Below are positions 25,287 through 35,567 of a DNA stretch of 64,000 nt, in pieces (positions within the stretch are counted from its first letter, which is position 1; every line of letters starts with the position of its first letter). A program made the translations under genes and the position numbers. Under the pieces are notes generated by a model, which was not told where the DNA came from, did not search any database, and was given only the letters and a program-made list of their open reading frames with translations. The DNA is from Anabaena sp. WA102 (GTDB lineage: Bacteria; Cyanobacteriota; Cyanobacteriia; Cyanobacteriales; Nostocaceae), in contig NZ_CP011456.1 of assembly GCF_001277295.1 (NCBI RefSeq), forward strand, positions 5,522,001-5,586,000. Reading direction: 5' to 3'.

Positions 25287-25403
25287 TGTGCTTTAGAGAA
25301 GGGATGAAGGCTAGAGGCTTTCCTTTATCCTGCATTGACATTAATTTAAAAATTTGAAATTATTTCAAATTTTAATCCAATCCATATTCGTGAGACAATT
25401 AAA

Positions 25404-25610
25404 TTGTCAGCAAAGACATTAAAAACCTACCGGGAGACTCTCGGAAAGTTACGCTTGTCAGAGATGATTCTGCCAGTAATGGCAAACAGGATCAGGGCAA
25501 GAACCCAAATATTTAAGGCAATGCCTGAAGCTGGGATAACTGAGAGATATAGACTGAAACTCTCTATAGAATCCCCGCGTCTTTAGACCGGGGAGTGTCA
25601 ACAACAAGCC
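25404..25610 (+). repeat. IS200/IS605-type right-end-like region without a gene
   Basis: The 900-base gap between bvdR and the desaturase gene holds this block, ending GAATCCCCGCGTCTTTAGAC and CGGGGAGTGTCAA, a hairpin of the type found at the 3' ends of cyanobacterial IS200/IS605 elements. The 60-codon plus-strand frame inside it looks accidental. The related fragment at 12252-12297 shares the final bases. The sequence from 25747 to 26113 is AT-rich with no feature I can name. Confidence 0.45.
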
Positions 25611-25638
25611 ACCATCAGGAAATATCTAATACCACTAG

Positions 25639-25742
25639 TAGTCTGTCAAATTTATTTTGACGGGTTTTTGGTAGTGCGGGCATCTTGCCCGCGTAAGCGA
25701 GACGCTCACACTACAGTCCATCATTTTTATCTTGACGAACTA
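25639..25742. mobile_element. R3 MITE, copy 2, CTAG target duplication
   Basis: Ends TAGTCTGTCAA and TTGACGAACTA, with CTAG on both sides (25635-25638 and 25743-25746), the same duplication as copy 1 at 6308. Its 104 bp carry a different middle (a GCGGGCATCTTGCCCGC hairpin), so the family is defined by its ends. Such elements presumably borrow a transposase from an autonomous IS with the same ends, not present here. Confidence 0.8.
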
Positions 25743-26113
25743 CTAGGGTATTTTTCAACAATGTAAAATATTATGGCTCTTTAGTAATTTTGGAAACATT
25801 ACCATAAATATAATACAGCTTAAAAATCGTGTAAAACTCAGGATAAACAATTAATTAAACGATTTTAACTTTTCAGAGCTGGTTTCTCATGGTTTTTGAG
25901 CATTTTTCTTTGAATTTGTCATAAATTCGCGTTTGTAAATAATTAGGTTCTGTTATAGGTTTTACATGATATGCTACATGAATTAGAAAATACCAAAAGA
26001 AATTATACATCTTGTGTATAAAATGTGTCTATTTTCTCCTTTAAATATCAAATCCCCGGATAATTTTCAGAAGTATCTACTAGATTTCTATTTTCATTTT
26101 CCCAATATCTAAG

Positions 26114-27262
26114 ATGATTATACAAATCCAAAATCTGCGGATTTTTTATCCATTCCTAGTGCCATTTATCAGCTCATCTCAGATTTATTGGTTATATATA
26201 CTTTCGGCTTTGTTACTAGCTTTGATTATATATAAATTAGGGTTATCTCAACAAGATGAACAGATAAATTTAAGACAGTATCTTTTGCCAAAAGCAGTTT
26301 ATTTACATCCTTCAGCGATCGCTGAATACAAGTATTATTTTTTATCTTCGCTCTTAGAAATATTTGTAATATTGCCAGTTATGTTCTCTCTACCAAATCT
26401 AGCAAATATCATTTGTGATTATTTAACAGAAATTACCCATCTGACAACGCCTTTTTTAATCACCGATCCTTATTGGTACCATTATGTCATATTGAGTATT
26501 TTTGTGGCTTTAGCGGGGGATTTTGCCTATTATTGTTACCATTACTTAGCTCATAGAAGTTCATTCTTTTGGGAATTTCATAAAGTCCATCATTCTGCGG
26601 ATGTACTAACTCCAATGACTGTTTACCGCTCTCATCCCTTTGATTTAATATTAAGTATGATCTTTGCGACGGTAATGCTGGGTTTTACGACAGGAATCTG
26701 GATTTATTTATTTGGTAATCAAGTATCACATTTATCCATTTATGGAGTTAATTGGGAGATATTTCTCTTTTATTTAACTGGTGCTAACTTACGACATTCT
26801 CATATTTGGTTGAACTACCCCTATAAAGTTAGTCATGTGTTGATGAGTCCTGCCCAACATCATATTCATCACAAGTGTTGAATCCTGCAATAAAACTTTA
26901 CAATCTTTGCGTTTTACCCAGGTAAAATCCATTGTCTATTGAGAATAGAGTCATTAATTGATCAAATTTGGTATCACCAATACCAATGCACAACTTGGAC
27001 ACAATCCTCAAAATCTTAACATTCAACACTTCTGCATATTCATCATAGTGTTGAACCAAAGCATTATGATAAAAACTTTGGTTACATTCTGTCTTTTTGG
27101 GATTGGATATTTGGGACTTTGTATATACCGAAAGGTTATGAAAAGCTGAATTTTGGTCTATCAGATGGGGAATCAAGTTTATTTAATAATCCAATTAATT
27201 TATTAGTACAGCCATTTAAATCTATTTGGCAAAGTTACAACCAAAAGATAAGTAGGGAATAA
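26114..27262 (+). pseudogene. sterol desaturase/fatty-acid hydroxylase family gene, disrupted by a 163-bp element
   Basis: An integral membrane di-iron hydroxylase. Several membrane segments precede the histidine boxes HYLAH, HKVHH and HHIHH. As it stands the frame stops at 26881 after HHIHHKC. The continuation, SVEPKHYDKNFGYILSFWDW then IFGTLYIPKGYEKLNFGLSD, resumes at 27046 and ends with TAA at 27262. Removing 26872-27034 plus one 11-bp duplication gives an in-frame gene of 324 residues with the last His motif (KHYDKNFG) restored. The truncated product lacks that motif and should be inactive. It lies 340 bases upstream of an NRPS gene on the same strand and might once have belonged to that pathway. 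Confidence 0.85.
26872..27034. mobile_element. 163-bp MITE inserted in the desaturase gene, 11-bp duplication
   Basis: Starts CAAGTGTTGAAT and ends ATTCAACACTTCTG, an imperfect inverted pair. CATATTCATCA is repeated exactly on each side (26861-26871 and 27035-27045). The interior has no gene. The duplication length differs from R2 and R3, so this is a fourth short-element family in the window. Confidence 0.85.
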
Positions 27263-27310
27263 TTTTTTATAGCAGTTCCCATGCAAGTGAGGGACAAGAA
27301 GTAATTATGG

Positions 27311-27350
27311 AACGCAGATAAACGCAGATAAACGCAGATAAACACAGATA
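27311..27350. repeat. tandem decamer repeat (AACGCAGATA)4
   Basis: Four adjacent units, the last with one change (AACACAGATA). It lies between the disrupted desaturase gene and the NRPS gene. Confidence 0.85.
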
Positions 27351-27369
27351 ATTTTGTACCTCATTAGAT

Positions 27370-27537
27370 TAGAGGTTGTTTGAAAAGTTTTAGGTTGTGA
27401 TTTTAGGCACTTACAGATCCCCCCTAACCCCCCTTAGCAAGGGGGGAACTAAAGTCAAAGTCCCCCTTTTTAAGGGGGATTTAGGGGGATCTGAAAATAT
27501 TTGATACACCATGAGGGACTTTTCAAACACCCTCTTA
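27370..27537. mobile_element. MITE with nested GC-rich palindrome upstream of NRPS
   Basis: Outer ends AGAGGTTGTTTGAAAAGT and ACTTTTCAAACACCCTCT are inverted. Inside, 27414-27493 is a second palindrome from CAGATCCCCCCTAACCCCCC to GGGGGATTTAGGGGGATCTG. It fills most of the 340-base gap before the NRPS start and probably sits in or near its promoter region. Confidence 0.7.
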
Positions 27538-27599
27538 GAAAACGCTATATCAGGAATCTAAATACAAATTCAATCAAAAATTAATTGGGAATTATAGTG

Positions 27600-30500
27600 A
27601 TGAATAACATGAAATTAGATTTGAGTTCAGATTTATCAAGTACAACTACAATCATCAATGATTTGCCAGAAAATGGTGTTTGTATCCATGATTTATTTGC
27701 AATTCAGGTAAAAGCAGCACCAGATTCAGTAGCGACAATATTTGAAAATCAGCAACTTACCTACCAAGAATTGAATGCTAAAGCCAATCAGTTAGCACAT
27801 TATTTACAGAGTATTGGTGTAGGTGCTGAAGTCATGGTCGGCTTGTGCGTAGAGCGATCGCTCGATCTGATTATCGGTATTCTTGGTATTCTTAAAGCTG
27901 GAGGTGCTTATGTGCCTATAGACCCGGCCTATCCCCAAGAACGCATAGCATTCATGCTAGAAGACACTAAGTTGCAATTTGTGGTGACACAACAACAATT
28001 GGTAGTATCTCTTCCTGAAACTTCTACAACAATTTGTCTAGATACAGATTGGCAAGAAATTGAGTGTCAAAGTTCCCATAATCCCATCAGTGGAGTCACA
28101 GCCGAAAATCTCGCTTATTTAATCTATACCTCCGGTTCTACTGGCAAGCCAAAAGGTGTACAAATGCCTCATGGTAGTATTTGTAATTATCTTGAAGCGA
28201 TCGCTAAAATATTACCAGTTAATCATCAAGATATTTATCTCCATACAGCATCTTTCTCTTTTACTGCCTCAGTCAGACAATTATTTTTACCTTTATCCCA
28301 AGGTGCAACCAGTATTCTTGCTACTCGTGAACAAACCAGAACTCCTTTAAGCCTATTTGAATTAATTCAAAAACGTGGTGTTACTATTTCTGATGGTGTA
28401 CCCTCTGTATGGCGATATGGACTAATTGCTTTAGAAAGTTTAGAGCAACAATATACAAAAGCTCTAAGCGAATCACAATTAAGATTAATAGTATTTGGTG
28501 GCGAATTACTACCCTATCAGCTAATTAAAAAGTTACGCAACCTGTTTAAAACACCACCCCAGTTTTTTAATATTCTTGGTCAAACAGAAAGTATTGGCCA
28601 TGGTTTTTATACTGTTCCTGAAGATTACGATCTTGAAGATGGCTATGTTCCCGTTGGTCATCCTTTAGCAAACATTCAACAAGTTTATGTCCTTAACTCC
28701 CAACTTGAACCAGTCAAAACTGGTGAGTCTGGAGAAGTCCATATTGCGGGTTCTACCTTAGCACGAGGCTATCTGAACCGCACCGAGGCCAATGAGGAAA
28801 AATTCATCATTAATCCTTTTAATCCTCAACAACGACTCTTTAAAACCGGGGATGTTGCTCGTTATTCAAGCGGTCGCAATTTAGAAATTCTTGGTCGCAT
28901 TGATTTTCAGGTAAATATCCGCGGAATGCGGGTTGAACTAGAAGAAATTGAAGCAGTAATTAAACTCCATCCCAGTATTCGAGAAGCCGTGGTTTCTGCC
29001 AGAGAAGATGTATCTGGTGGTCAGCGATTAGTTGCTTATATCGTAGTGAATAATCAAGATTTTAATTCGGGAGAATTACGCAATTTTCTTGCCAGCAAAC
29101 TACCAGATTATATGATTCCCCATACCTTAATGGTCATGGAGAAATTGCCAGTTTTACCTAATGGAAAGTTAGACCGTAACAGTTTACCTGAACCTGATAT
29201 CTCAGCAATTCAAAGTGAATTTATCCCTCCGCAAACACCCACACAAGAAATCATTGCTAAAATCTGGGCAGAAGTTTTAGGCATTGAAAGAATTGGTATC
29301 CATGATAATTTTTTAGAATTGGGTGGACATTCCCTATTGGCAAGTTTAGTTATATCAAGATTGCGTGAGGCACTATCCCTAGAATTATCAATTGCCAGTT
29401 TATTTGCTGCGCCAACAATTGCCACATTTAGTGAACAAATTGGATCTTCTGCCCAGAATTTACTGCCAACCTTAGAACCAGTTTCTCGAAATATTGAATT
29501 ACCACTTTCATTAACCCAGCAGCGTTTTTGGTTTCTCGATCAAATGGAAGGGGCAAATCCTGCTTACAATATTGTCAGAGTCCTGAATTTACAAGGATTG
29601 CTTAACTTTATAGCACTTGAACAGGCGATCGCTACAATTATTAATCGTCATGAAACCCTGCGTACCAGTTTTGGAATTGCCGATGGTAAACCCATTCAAT
29701 TTATTGCTGATAAATTAGCATTTACCTTACCCGTAATTGATTTACAAGAATTAGCAGAAGATCAGAAAACGACTGCGGCACAAAGATTAACTACTAATGA
29801 ATATCTTCGCCCTTTTGCCCTAACTGAATCATCTCTCTTAAGAGTGACATTGATGCAATTGGGGGCAGAATCCCATCAGTTATTAGTAATAATGCACCAC
29901 ATCATTTCTGATGCCTGGTCAGCAGGGAATTTTCTTCAAGAATTATCGGTTATTTATTCAGCCTTGACAGCGGGTTTACCTTCTCCCTTACCCGAATTAT
30001 CAATTCAGTATGCAGACTACGCTTATTGGCAACGGCAATGGCTGGAAAATCAACCCGCGCTTGATTACTGGAAACAACAATTAGCAGATATTCCCGCAGT
30101 CATTGAATTACCTACAGATCGATCACGAACAGCAATTCAAACCTTTCACGGTGATCTCCAGAAATTTCAATTTGATTCCCAACTCACTCACAAGCTCAAA
30201 AACCTCAGTCAAAAATCGGGTTCTTCCCTATTTATGACACTTCTGACGGCTTTTGTGATCTTACTTTCTCGCTACAGTGGTCAGGAAGATATTGTTGTTG
30301 GTTCTCCCATTAGTAATCGCAATCGTGTCGCGTTAGAGCCATTAATTGGCTTTTTTGTGAATACCTTAGTTTTACGGACTCGTCTCCAAGAAAATCCCAC
30401 ATTTGAAGAATTACTTCAACAGGTGCGACAGATGGCACTTGATGCTTATACTCACCAAGATGTCCCCTTTGATCAACTTGTAGAAACCCTCCAACCTCAG

Positions 30501-33500
30501 CGCCACCTCAGTCATAGTCCTTTATTTCAAGTTATGTTTGTATTGCAAAATTCTCCGGTGTCAAAACTGGAATTAGGAGATTTGCAAGTTACACAAATAG
30601 AATTAACAAGAGGGACTGCGGGGGCAACTTTTGATTTAACCTTATCAATGCAGGAAAAAGAGTCAGCATCAGGAACTGAATTAATAGGTGCATTTGAATA
30701 TAATGCTAATTTGTTTAATGCTGATAGTATTGCCAGGATGGTGGAGAGTTTTCACACCTTAGTTGAGGCAGTTGTAGCAAATCCCCAAGAACGGATTAGA
30801 ACATTACCTTTACTAACAGCATCCCAAAAGCATCAGTTATTAGTTGAATGGAATCATACGGGAACTGATTATCCCCAAAAATCCATTCATCAATTATTTG
30901 AAGAACAAGTAGAAAAAACACCTGATGCAGTGGCGGTAATATTTGAAGATCAGCAATTAACCTACAAACAATTAAATTTACAAGCTAACAAACTAGCTCA
31001 TTATTTGCAATTTCTGGGTGTAGAACCAGAAATCTTAGTGGGTGTTTATTTAGAACGTTCTTTAGAAATGATCGTCGGATATTTGGGAATTTTAAAAGCT
31101 GGTGGTGCTTATGTGCCACTCGATCCTAACTATCCCCCAGAACGCCTCACTTATATGGTGGCAGATTCACAAATGTCCATCATCTTGACTCATTCTTTAT
31201 TACTCCCACATTTATCATTAACACTAGAGCGATCTGCTTGCAGCAGCGCTTCGCTATCGCAAACTAAAATTATTTGTTGGGATAAAGATTTTGAAATTGA
31301 AATTGCCAGTCAGAGTTCCCATAATCCTATTCATAATTTCACCCCGGAAAATTTAGCTTATGTAATTTATACTTCTGGTTCTACAGGAAGACCTAAAGGT
31401 GTACTAATTCAACATTCAGCATTATTAAATCTAGTGTTCTGGCACTTAAATAATTTTGAATTAAAATCATCAGATCGAACTACACAGTTAGCCGGAACAG
31501 CCTTTGATGCTGCTGTTTGGGAATTATGGCCTTATTTAGTAGTCGGAGCGAGTATATATTTAATTAAATCAGAATTTCTGCTGTCAGCGGAAACCCTTCA
31601 AGAGAAGTTGATATCACATAATATTACTATTAGTTTTATTCCTACACCCTTAGCAGAACAATTATGTCTTTTATCCTGGACAGAAAAGACAACTTTGCGA
31701 ACTATGTTAACTGGTGGAGATAGACTTAATTCTTATCCATCAAATAAGTTACCATTTAAGTTTTTTAATAACTATGGACCCACCGAAAATACAGTGGTTA
31801 CAACGTCTGGACAAATTTTATCAGAAGAATCAGATGGTAAATTCCCACCCATAGGTCGTCCTATTACCAATACTCAAGTTTACATTCTTGATCACTATCT
31901 TCAACTCCTACCAATTGGCGTTTATGGAGAAATATACATTGGTGGTCTAGGTTTAGCTAGAGGGTATTTAAATCGTCCTGACTTAACATCTGAGCGATTT
32001 ATTGCTAATCCTTTTGTGGCAAATGAGCGACTTTATAAAACTGGAGACTTAGGACGCTATTTACCAGACGGAAATATTGAATTTCTAGGACGCATTGATC
32101 ATCAAGTTAAAATTCGGGGTTTTCGGATTGAACTAGGAGAAATTGAAACAGTATTAACCCAACATCCTCAAGTTCAGCAGGTAGTAGTAATTGTCCGCGA
32201 AGATCATCCAGGAAACAAGTATTTAACAGCTTATATTGTCAGCACCACAGAAACATTGACCAGTAGCGAATTACGTCAATTTCTGAAAGGAAATCTGCCA
32301 GAATATATGATACCTGCGGCTTTTGTCATGCTCAAAGCCTTACCTCTGACTCCTAATGGTAAAGTTGACCGGCTGGTTTTGCCAAAGCCAGAAACAATCA
32401 ATGCAGAGCTAGAAACCACCTTTGTTGCCCCTGGGACTGCCCTAGAAGCAAAATTAGCCGAAATTTGGTGTACAGTATTACACCGGGAGCAGGTGGGCAT
32501 CTATGATAACTTCTTTGAATTGGGGGGACACTCTCTCCTGATCACATCTGTAATATCTCGCATTCGAGAACATTTTTCCATAGTTCTGCCTCTGCGTTCT
32601 CTATTTACAGCCCCAACTATCGCTGAACTTAGTCAAGTAATAACTGCACATCAACTGGATGCCATGACAGTTGATACTTTACCACCGCTTGTCCCTCAAG
32701 CACGAGATACTTATATCCCCCTGTCTTTTGCACAAGAGTCTATATGGCAGTTACAACAATTAGCTCCTGAAAGTTGCGCCTACAACAGCTTTTTTATTTT
32801 ACGTTTCACTGGCTCTCTTTCTGCAATTGCATTGGAGTCCAGTTTCAATGAAATAATTCGTCGTCATGAAATATTACGCACTGGTTTTACTATAGTAGAA
32901 AGTCAACCTGTACAAGTAATTACCCCATTTCTGACTATCCCATTAGAGATTATAGACTTACAAAACCTCCCTTTGATAGAGCGAAAGTCCGAAGCAGAAA
33001 GACTAGCTGCATTGCAATATAATCACCATTTTGATCTGGCTTTAGTTCCTCTCATCAAAACAACTTTACTGCGACTAACTCCAGAAGAACATTGGTTAAC
33101 ACTAAATATGCACCATATCATCACAGATGGTTGGTCATTTGGTCTGTTGTTGGAGGAGTTAGGAATCCTCTATACAGCTTTTGTAAATGGTTTACCTTCA
33201 CCCCTACCGGAATTACCTGTTCATTACGCAGATTTTACCCTCTGGCAACGGCAATACTTTAATGAAAAGGTCATAGAAAAGCAATTGGCTTACTGGCTAC
33301 AAAAGCTAACTGATACTGCACTAGAATCTGATCAGATATCTAGCAATCAGCTACAGTTGAGTAACAAAAGCAGTAGCGCAGCTATTTATTCTGTGGTTCT
33401 GCCAGTAAGTCTTGTGACATCAATCGAAGCCGTCTGCCGTTCTCAAAGAGTCAGCATCTTTGCGATCATTCTCACTGCTATGAATATACTTTTGTTCAAG

Positions 33501-34031
33501 TACAGTAGTAAGAACGATATTTTAGTAATAACAACTATTGGTAATCGAAGTTCAGTTGAAACTGAAAAAATGCTCGGTTGCTTCATCAATGATGTAATTT
33601 TGCGATCGCATCTTTCCTCTGAACAAACTGGAATTAATCTTTTAGAACAAGCCCAAGAAACTCTCACAGAAGCCATTAATAATAAAGAAATTGCTTGTCA
33701 AACAGTCACAGAAACTATCACCAGTAAACAACCACTGAATATCTCAGCAGCCCTGGCTATGCTACCTCCACAAAATTGGCATAATTGGATATTAGATGTA
33801 GATTTTGTCACAATTAAGCGCGATCTCGACTTGTGGGATGGAGAAATTCCCTTAGAAATTTATGTTTCTTCACCCTCAGTAAATAATCCCACTATGGAAA
33901 TTAAGGTTTTCTACAGCACGGAGTTATTCACAAGTGAAACTATCGAGGTTTTGTTCGGCTATTACCAGCAAATTCTTCAGCAGCTTGTCGAAGATCCCAC
34001 TAGTCAAGTTTGTGAATTTTTTGATTGGTGA
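27600..34031 (+). CDS. two-module nonribosomal peptide synthetase, A-T-C-A-T-C
   Basis: Domains (about residues): A1 30-535, with IYTSGSTGKPKGV near 180; T1 with LGGHSLL near 580; C1 with HHIISDAW near 770; A2 1100-1590 with IYTSGSTGRPKGV near 1260; T2 with LGGHSLL near 1645; terminal C2 with HHIITDGW near 1842. No thioesterase or reductase. A2 aligned to GrsA reads D-A-W-F-L-G-N-V-V (then Lys), the known leucine code. A1 has FTASV where FDASV is usual, so the Asp that holds the substrate amino group is replaced by Thr, and GQTES replaces YGPTE; its code reads about T-A-R-D-V-G-I-G-H. That suggests a starter without a normal alpha-amino group. The terminal C may release by condensation. ATG 27600 is preferred to TTG 27585. 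An MFS exporter follows. Confidence 0.93.
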   Translation: MNNMKLDLSSDLSSTTTIINDLPENGVCIHDLFAIQVKAAPDSVATIFENQQLTYQELNAKANQLAHYLQSIGVGAEVMVGLCVERSLDLIIGILGILKAGGAYVPIDPAYPQERIAFMLEDTKLQFVVTQQQLVVSLPETSTTICLDTDWQEIECQSSHNPISGVTAENLAYLIYTSGSTGKPKGVQMPHGSICNYLEAIAKILPVNHQDIYLHTASFSFTASVRQLFLPLSQGATSILATREQTRTPLSLFELIQKRGVTISDGVPSVWRYGLIALESLEQQYTKALSESQLRLIVFGGELLPYQLIKKLRNLFKTPPQFFNILGQTESIGHGFYTVPEDYDLEDGYVPVGHPLANIQQVYVLNSQLEPVKTGESGEVHIAGSTLARGYLNRTEANEEKFIINPFNPQQRLFKTGDVARYSSGRNLEILGRIDFQVNIRGMRVELEEIEAVIKLHPSIREAVVSAREDVSGGQRLVAYIVVNNQDFNSGELRNFLASKLPDYMIPHTLMVMEKLPVLPNGKLDRNSLPEPDISAIQSEFIPPQTPTQEIIAKIWAEVLGIERIGIHDNFLELGGHSLLASLVISRLREALSLELSIASLFAAPTIATFSEQIGSSAQNLLPTLEPVSRNIELPLSLTQQRFWFLDQMEGANPAYNIVRVLNLQGLLNFIALEQAIATIINRHETLRTSFGIADGKPIQFIADKLAFTLPVIDLQELAEDQKTTAAQRLTTNEYLRPFALTESSLLRVTLMQLGAESHQLLVIMHHIISDAWSAGNFLQELSVIYSALTAGLPSPLPELSIQYADYAYWQRQWLENQPALDYWKQQLADIPAVIELPTDRSRTAIQTFHGDLQKFQFDSQLTHKLKNLSQKSGSSLFMTLLTAFVILLSRYSGQEDIVVGSPISNRNRVALEPLIGFFVNTLVLRTRLQENPTFEELLQQVRQMALDAYTHQDVPFDQLVETLQPQRHLSHSPLFQVMFVLQNSPVSKLELGDLQVTQIELTRGTAGATFDLTLSMQEKESASGTELIGAFEYNANLFNADSIARMVESFHTLVEAVVANPQERIRTLPLLTASQKHQLLVEWNHTGTDYPQKSIHQLFEEQVEKTPDAVAVIFEDQQLTYKQLNLQANKLAHYLQFLGVEPEILVGVYLERSLEMIVGYLGILKAGGAYVPLDPNYPPERLTYMVADSQMSIILTHSLLLPHLSLTLERSACSSASLSQTKIICWDKDFEIEIASQSSHNPIHNFTPENLAYVIYTSGSTGRPKGVLIQHSALLNLVFWHLNNFELKSSDRTTQLAGTAFDAAVWELWPYLVVGASIYLIKSEFLLSAETLQEKLISHNITISFIPTPLAEQLCLLSWTEKTTLRTMLTGGDRLNSYPSNKLPFKFFNNYGPTENTVVTTSGQILSEESDGKFPPIGRPITNTQVYILDHYLQLLPIGVYGEIYIGGLGLARGYLNRPDLTSERFIANPFVANERLYKTGDLGRYLPDGNIEFLGRIDHQVKIRGFRIELGEIETVLTQHPQVQQVVVIVREDHPGNKYLTAYIVSTTETLTSSELRQFLKGNLPEYMIPAAFVMLKALPLTPNGKVDRLVLPKPETINAELETTFVAPGTALEAKLAEIWCTVLHREQVGIYDNFFELGGHSLLITSVISRIREHFSIVLPLRSLFTAPTIAELSQVITAHQLDAMTVDTLPPLVPQARDTYIPLSFAQESIWQLQQLAPESCAYNSFFILRFTGSLSAIALESSFNEIIRRHEILRTGFTIVESQPVQVITPFLTIPLEIIDLQNLPLIERKSEAERLAALQYNHHFDLALVPLIKTTLLRLTPEEHWLTLNMHHIITDGWSFGLLLEELGILYTAFVNGLPSPLPELPVHYADFTLWQRQYFNEKVIEKQLAYWLQKLTDTALESDQISSNQLQLSNKSSSAAIYSVVLPVSLVTSIEAVCRSQRVSIFAIILTAMNILLFKYSSKNDILVITTIGNRSSVETEKMLGCFINDVILRSHLSSEQTGINLLEQAQETLTEAINNKEIACQTVTETITSKQPLNISAALAMLPPQNWHNWILDVDFVTIKRDLDLWDGEIPLEIYVSSPSVNNPTMEIKVFYSTELFTSETIEVLFGYYQQILQQLVEDPTSQVCEFFDW

Positions 34032-34045
34032 ACATTGCAAGACTC

Positions 34046-34078
34046 AGATCCCCGACTTCTTAGAGAAGTCGGGGATCT
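34046..34078. repeat. AGATCCCCGACTTCT hairpin repeat, copy 2
   Basis: Perfect inverted arms around TAG, 15 bases after the NRPS stop and before the exporter gene. It may shape the mRNA between them. See the copy at 13203. Confidence 0.75.
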
Positions 34079-34129
34079 GACATTAAACCATGAAGCTTTG
34101 CCACAAGTTCACTAATAATCACTATTGCC

Positions 34130-35515
34130 ATGTTAGAAAACAGCCCACCAGAGTTAAAACAACAACCCAGATTTGGATCGTCTTTATTGAGATGGACTGA
34201 GTATTTCTCCAGTCAGTCAGGAGAGATAACTCAAAGCATGAGCGTGTTTATCTTGATCTGGTTTGGTCAAGTTTTATCCCTAGTTGGCTCACGGACAACC
34301 AGTTTTGCGCTCAGTATTTGGATTTATCAACATACGAATTCCACAATTCAATTTACACTGCTGATTCTCTCCACAACCCTACCGACAATTTTGATCTCTC
34401 CCATTGCCGGCGTGATTGTCGATCGCTTTTCTCGGCGCTGGATCATGATTATTAGTGATTTTTGTGCGGGTTTATGTACCTTGCTAATTGCTTGGTTATT
34501 TATCAGTAATCACTTAGAAGTTTGGAGTCTGTGTGTAGTCAGTGCGATTAGTGCCAGCTTTAATGCTTTTCAGGGACTAGCCTATTCCTCCGCGACTACA
34601 TTACTGGTGCCAAAAGCACAACTTGGTCGTGCCAGTTCGATGACACAGATCAGATTAGCGATCGCTGAAATTCTCTCCCCCGCATTAGCAGCAGCTTTGT
34701 TAGTAACTGTACAATTATCAGGAATTGTCATCATTGATTTATCTACATTAGCCTTGGCCTTGATCTGTTTGCTGGTAGTTAAATTTCCTGAAATCTCGTC
34801 CACAGAAAATCCCGATACCGAAACCCATTCATTTTGGCAAGAAATCACCTTTGGCTGGAAATATTTAGTAGCACGTCCTGGACTACTCGGATTAGTCATG
34901 TTCATTGCCATTAGCAACTTTCTCATTGGTAGCGCAGAAGCTTTAACTACACCCTTAGTGCTTTCCTTTGCTTCCGCTCAATCCCTAGGGACTATCTATT
35001 CTATTGCCAGTTCTGGACTATTGGTAGGTAGTCTAGTAATGAGCATTTGGGGCGGGCTAGAACGCCAGATCAATACTATATTTGTATCAATGGCATTTTT
35101 GGGCATTTTATATGTATTAGCTGGGTTGAAGGCTTCCACAGTTATATTTACGATCGCCAATTTCTTGATATTTCTGACAATTCCCATCATCAATGGATCA
35201 ATTCAAGTCATCTATCAAAAAAAAGTAGCCCCAGAAGTCCAGGGAAGGGTTTTTGCTTTTCGTAGTGCTGCTGTGCAGGGGTTTTTACCACTGGCCTACC
35301 TGACCTGCGGAGCATTAGCTGATCAATTTTTTGAACCAATCATGGCGCAAGATGGAGCTTTAGCCAATAGCATTGGCCAGATTATTGGGGTTGGTCATGG
35401 TCGCGGCATGGGTTTAATGTTGATCATCATGGGTCTGTTTTCTCTAGTCGTCACCTTGATTGCCTACTTGTATCCACGTCTGCGCTGCGTAGAAAATGAA
35501 CTACCTGATGCCTGA
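34130..35515 (+). CDS. MFS exporter (enterobactin-exporter/DHA3-like)
   Basis: A 461-residue major facilitator protein with about twelve membrane segments. The N-terminal half has FALSIWIYQHTNST and the loop motif VDRFSRRW (motif A type), and the C-terminal half GLLVGSLVMSIWGG and VAPEVQGRVFAFRSA. The family includes EntS-like exporters and is common next to cyanobacterial NRPS genes. Ninety-eight bases after the NRPS on the same strand, it is the probable exporter of the peptide product; that link is inference. The N-terminal 40 residues are polar, longer than usual, so an internal start (MSVFILIW) is possible. Confidence 0.88.
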   Translation: MLENSPPELKQQPRFGSSLLRWTEYFSSQSGEITQSMSVFILIWFGQVLSLVGSRTTSFALSIWIYQHTNSTIQFTLLILSTTLPTILISPIAGVIVDRFSRRWIMIISDFCAGLCTLLIAWLFISNHLEVWSLCVVSAISASFNAFQGLAYSSATTLLVPKAQLGRASSMTQIRLAIAEILSPALAAALLVTVQLSGIVIIDLSTLALALICLLVVKFPEISSTENPDTETHSFWQEITFGWKYLVARPGLLGLVMFIAISNFLIGSAEALTTPLVLSFASAQSLGTIYSIASSGLLVGSLVMSIWGGLERQINTIFVSMAFLGILYVLAGLKASTVIFTIANFLIFLTIPIINGSIQVIYQKKVAPEVQGRVFAFRSAAVQGFLPLAYLTCGALADQFFEPIMAQDGALANSIGQIIGVGHGRGMGLMLIIMGLFSLVVTLIAYLYPRLRCVENELPDA

Positions 35516-35567
35516 GTTCGGTGTTAGGAGTTAAAATTTAAGAGCAAAGGACACGCATATTTGAATC

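Noticed and set aside
25404..25586. 60-residue plus-strand frame
   Set aside because: Lies in an IS-end-like structured region; the peptide looks random.
26898..27176. Frames on both strands inside the 163-bp insert and its flank
   Set aside because: They cross the element boundary and the real desaturase reading frame on the plus strand explains the conserved residues.
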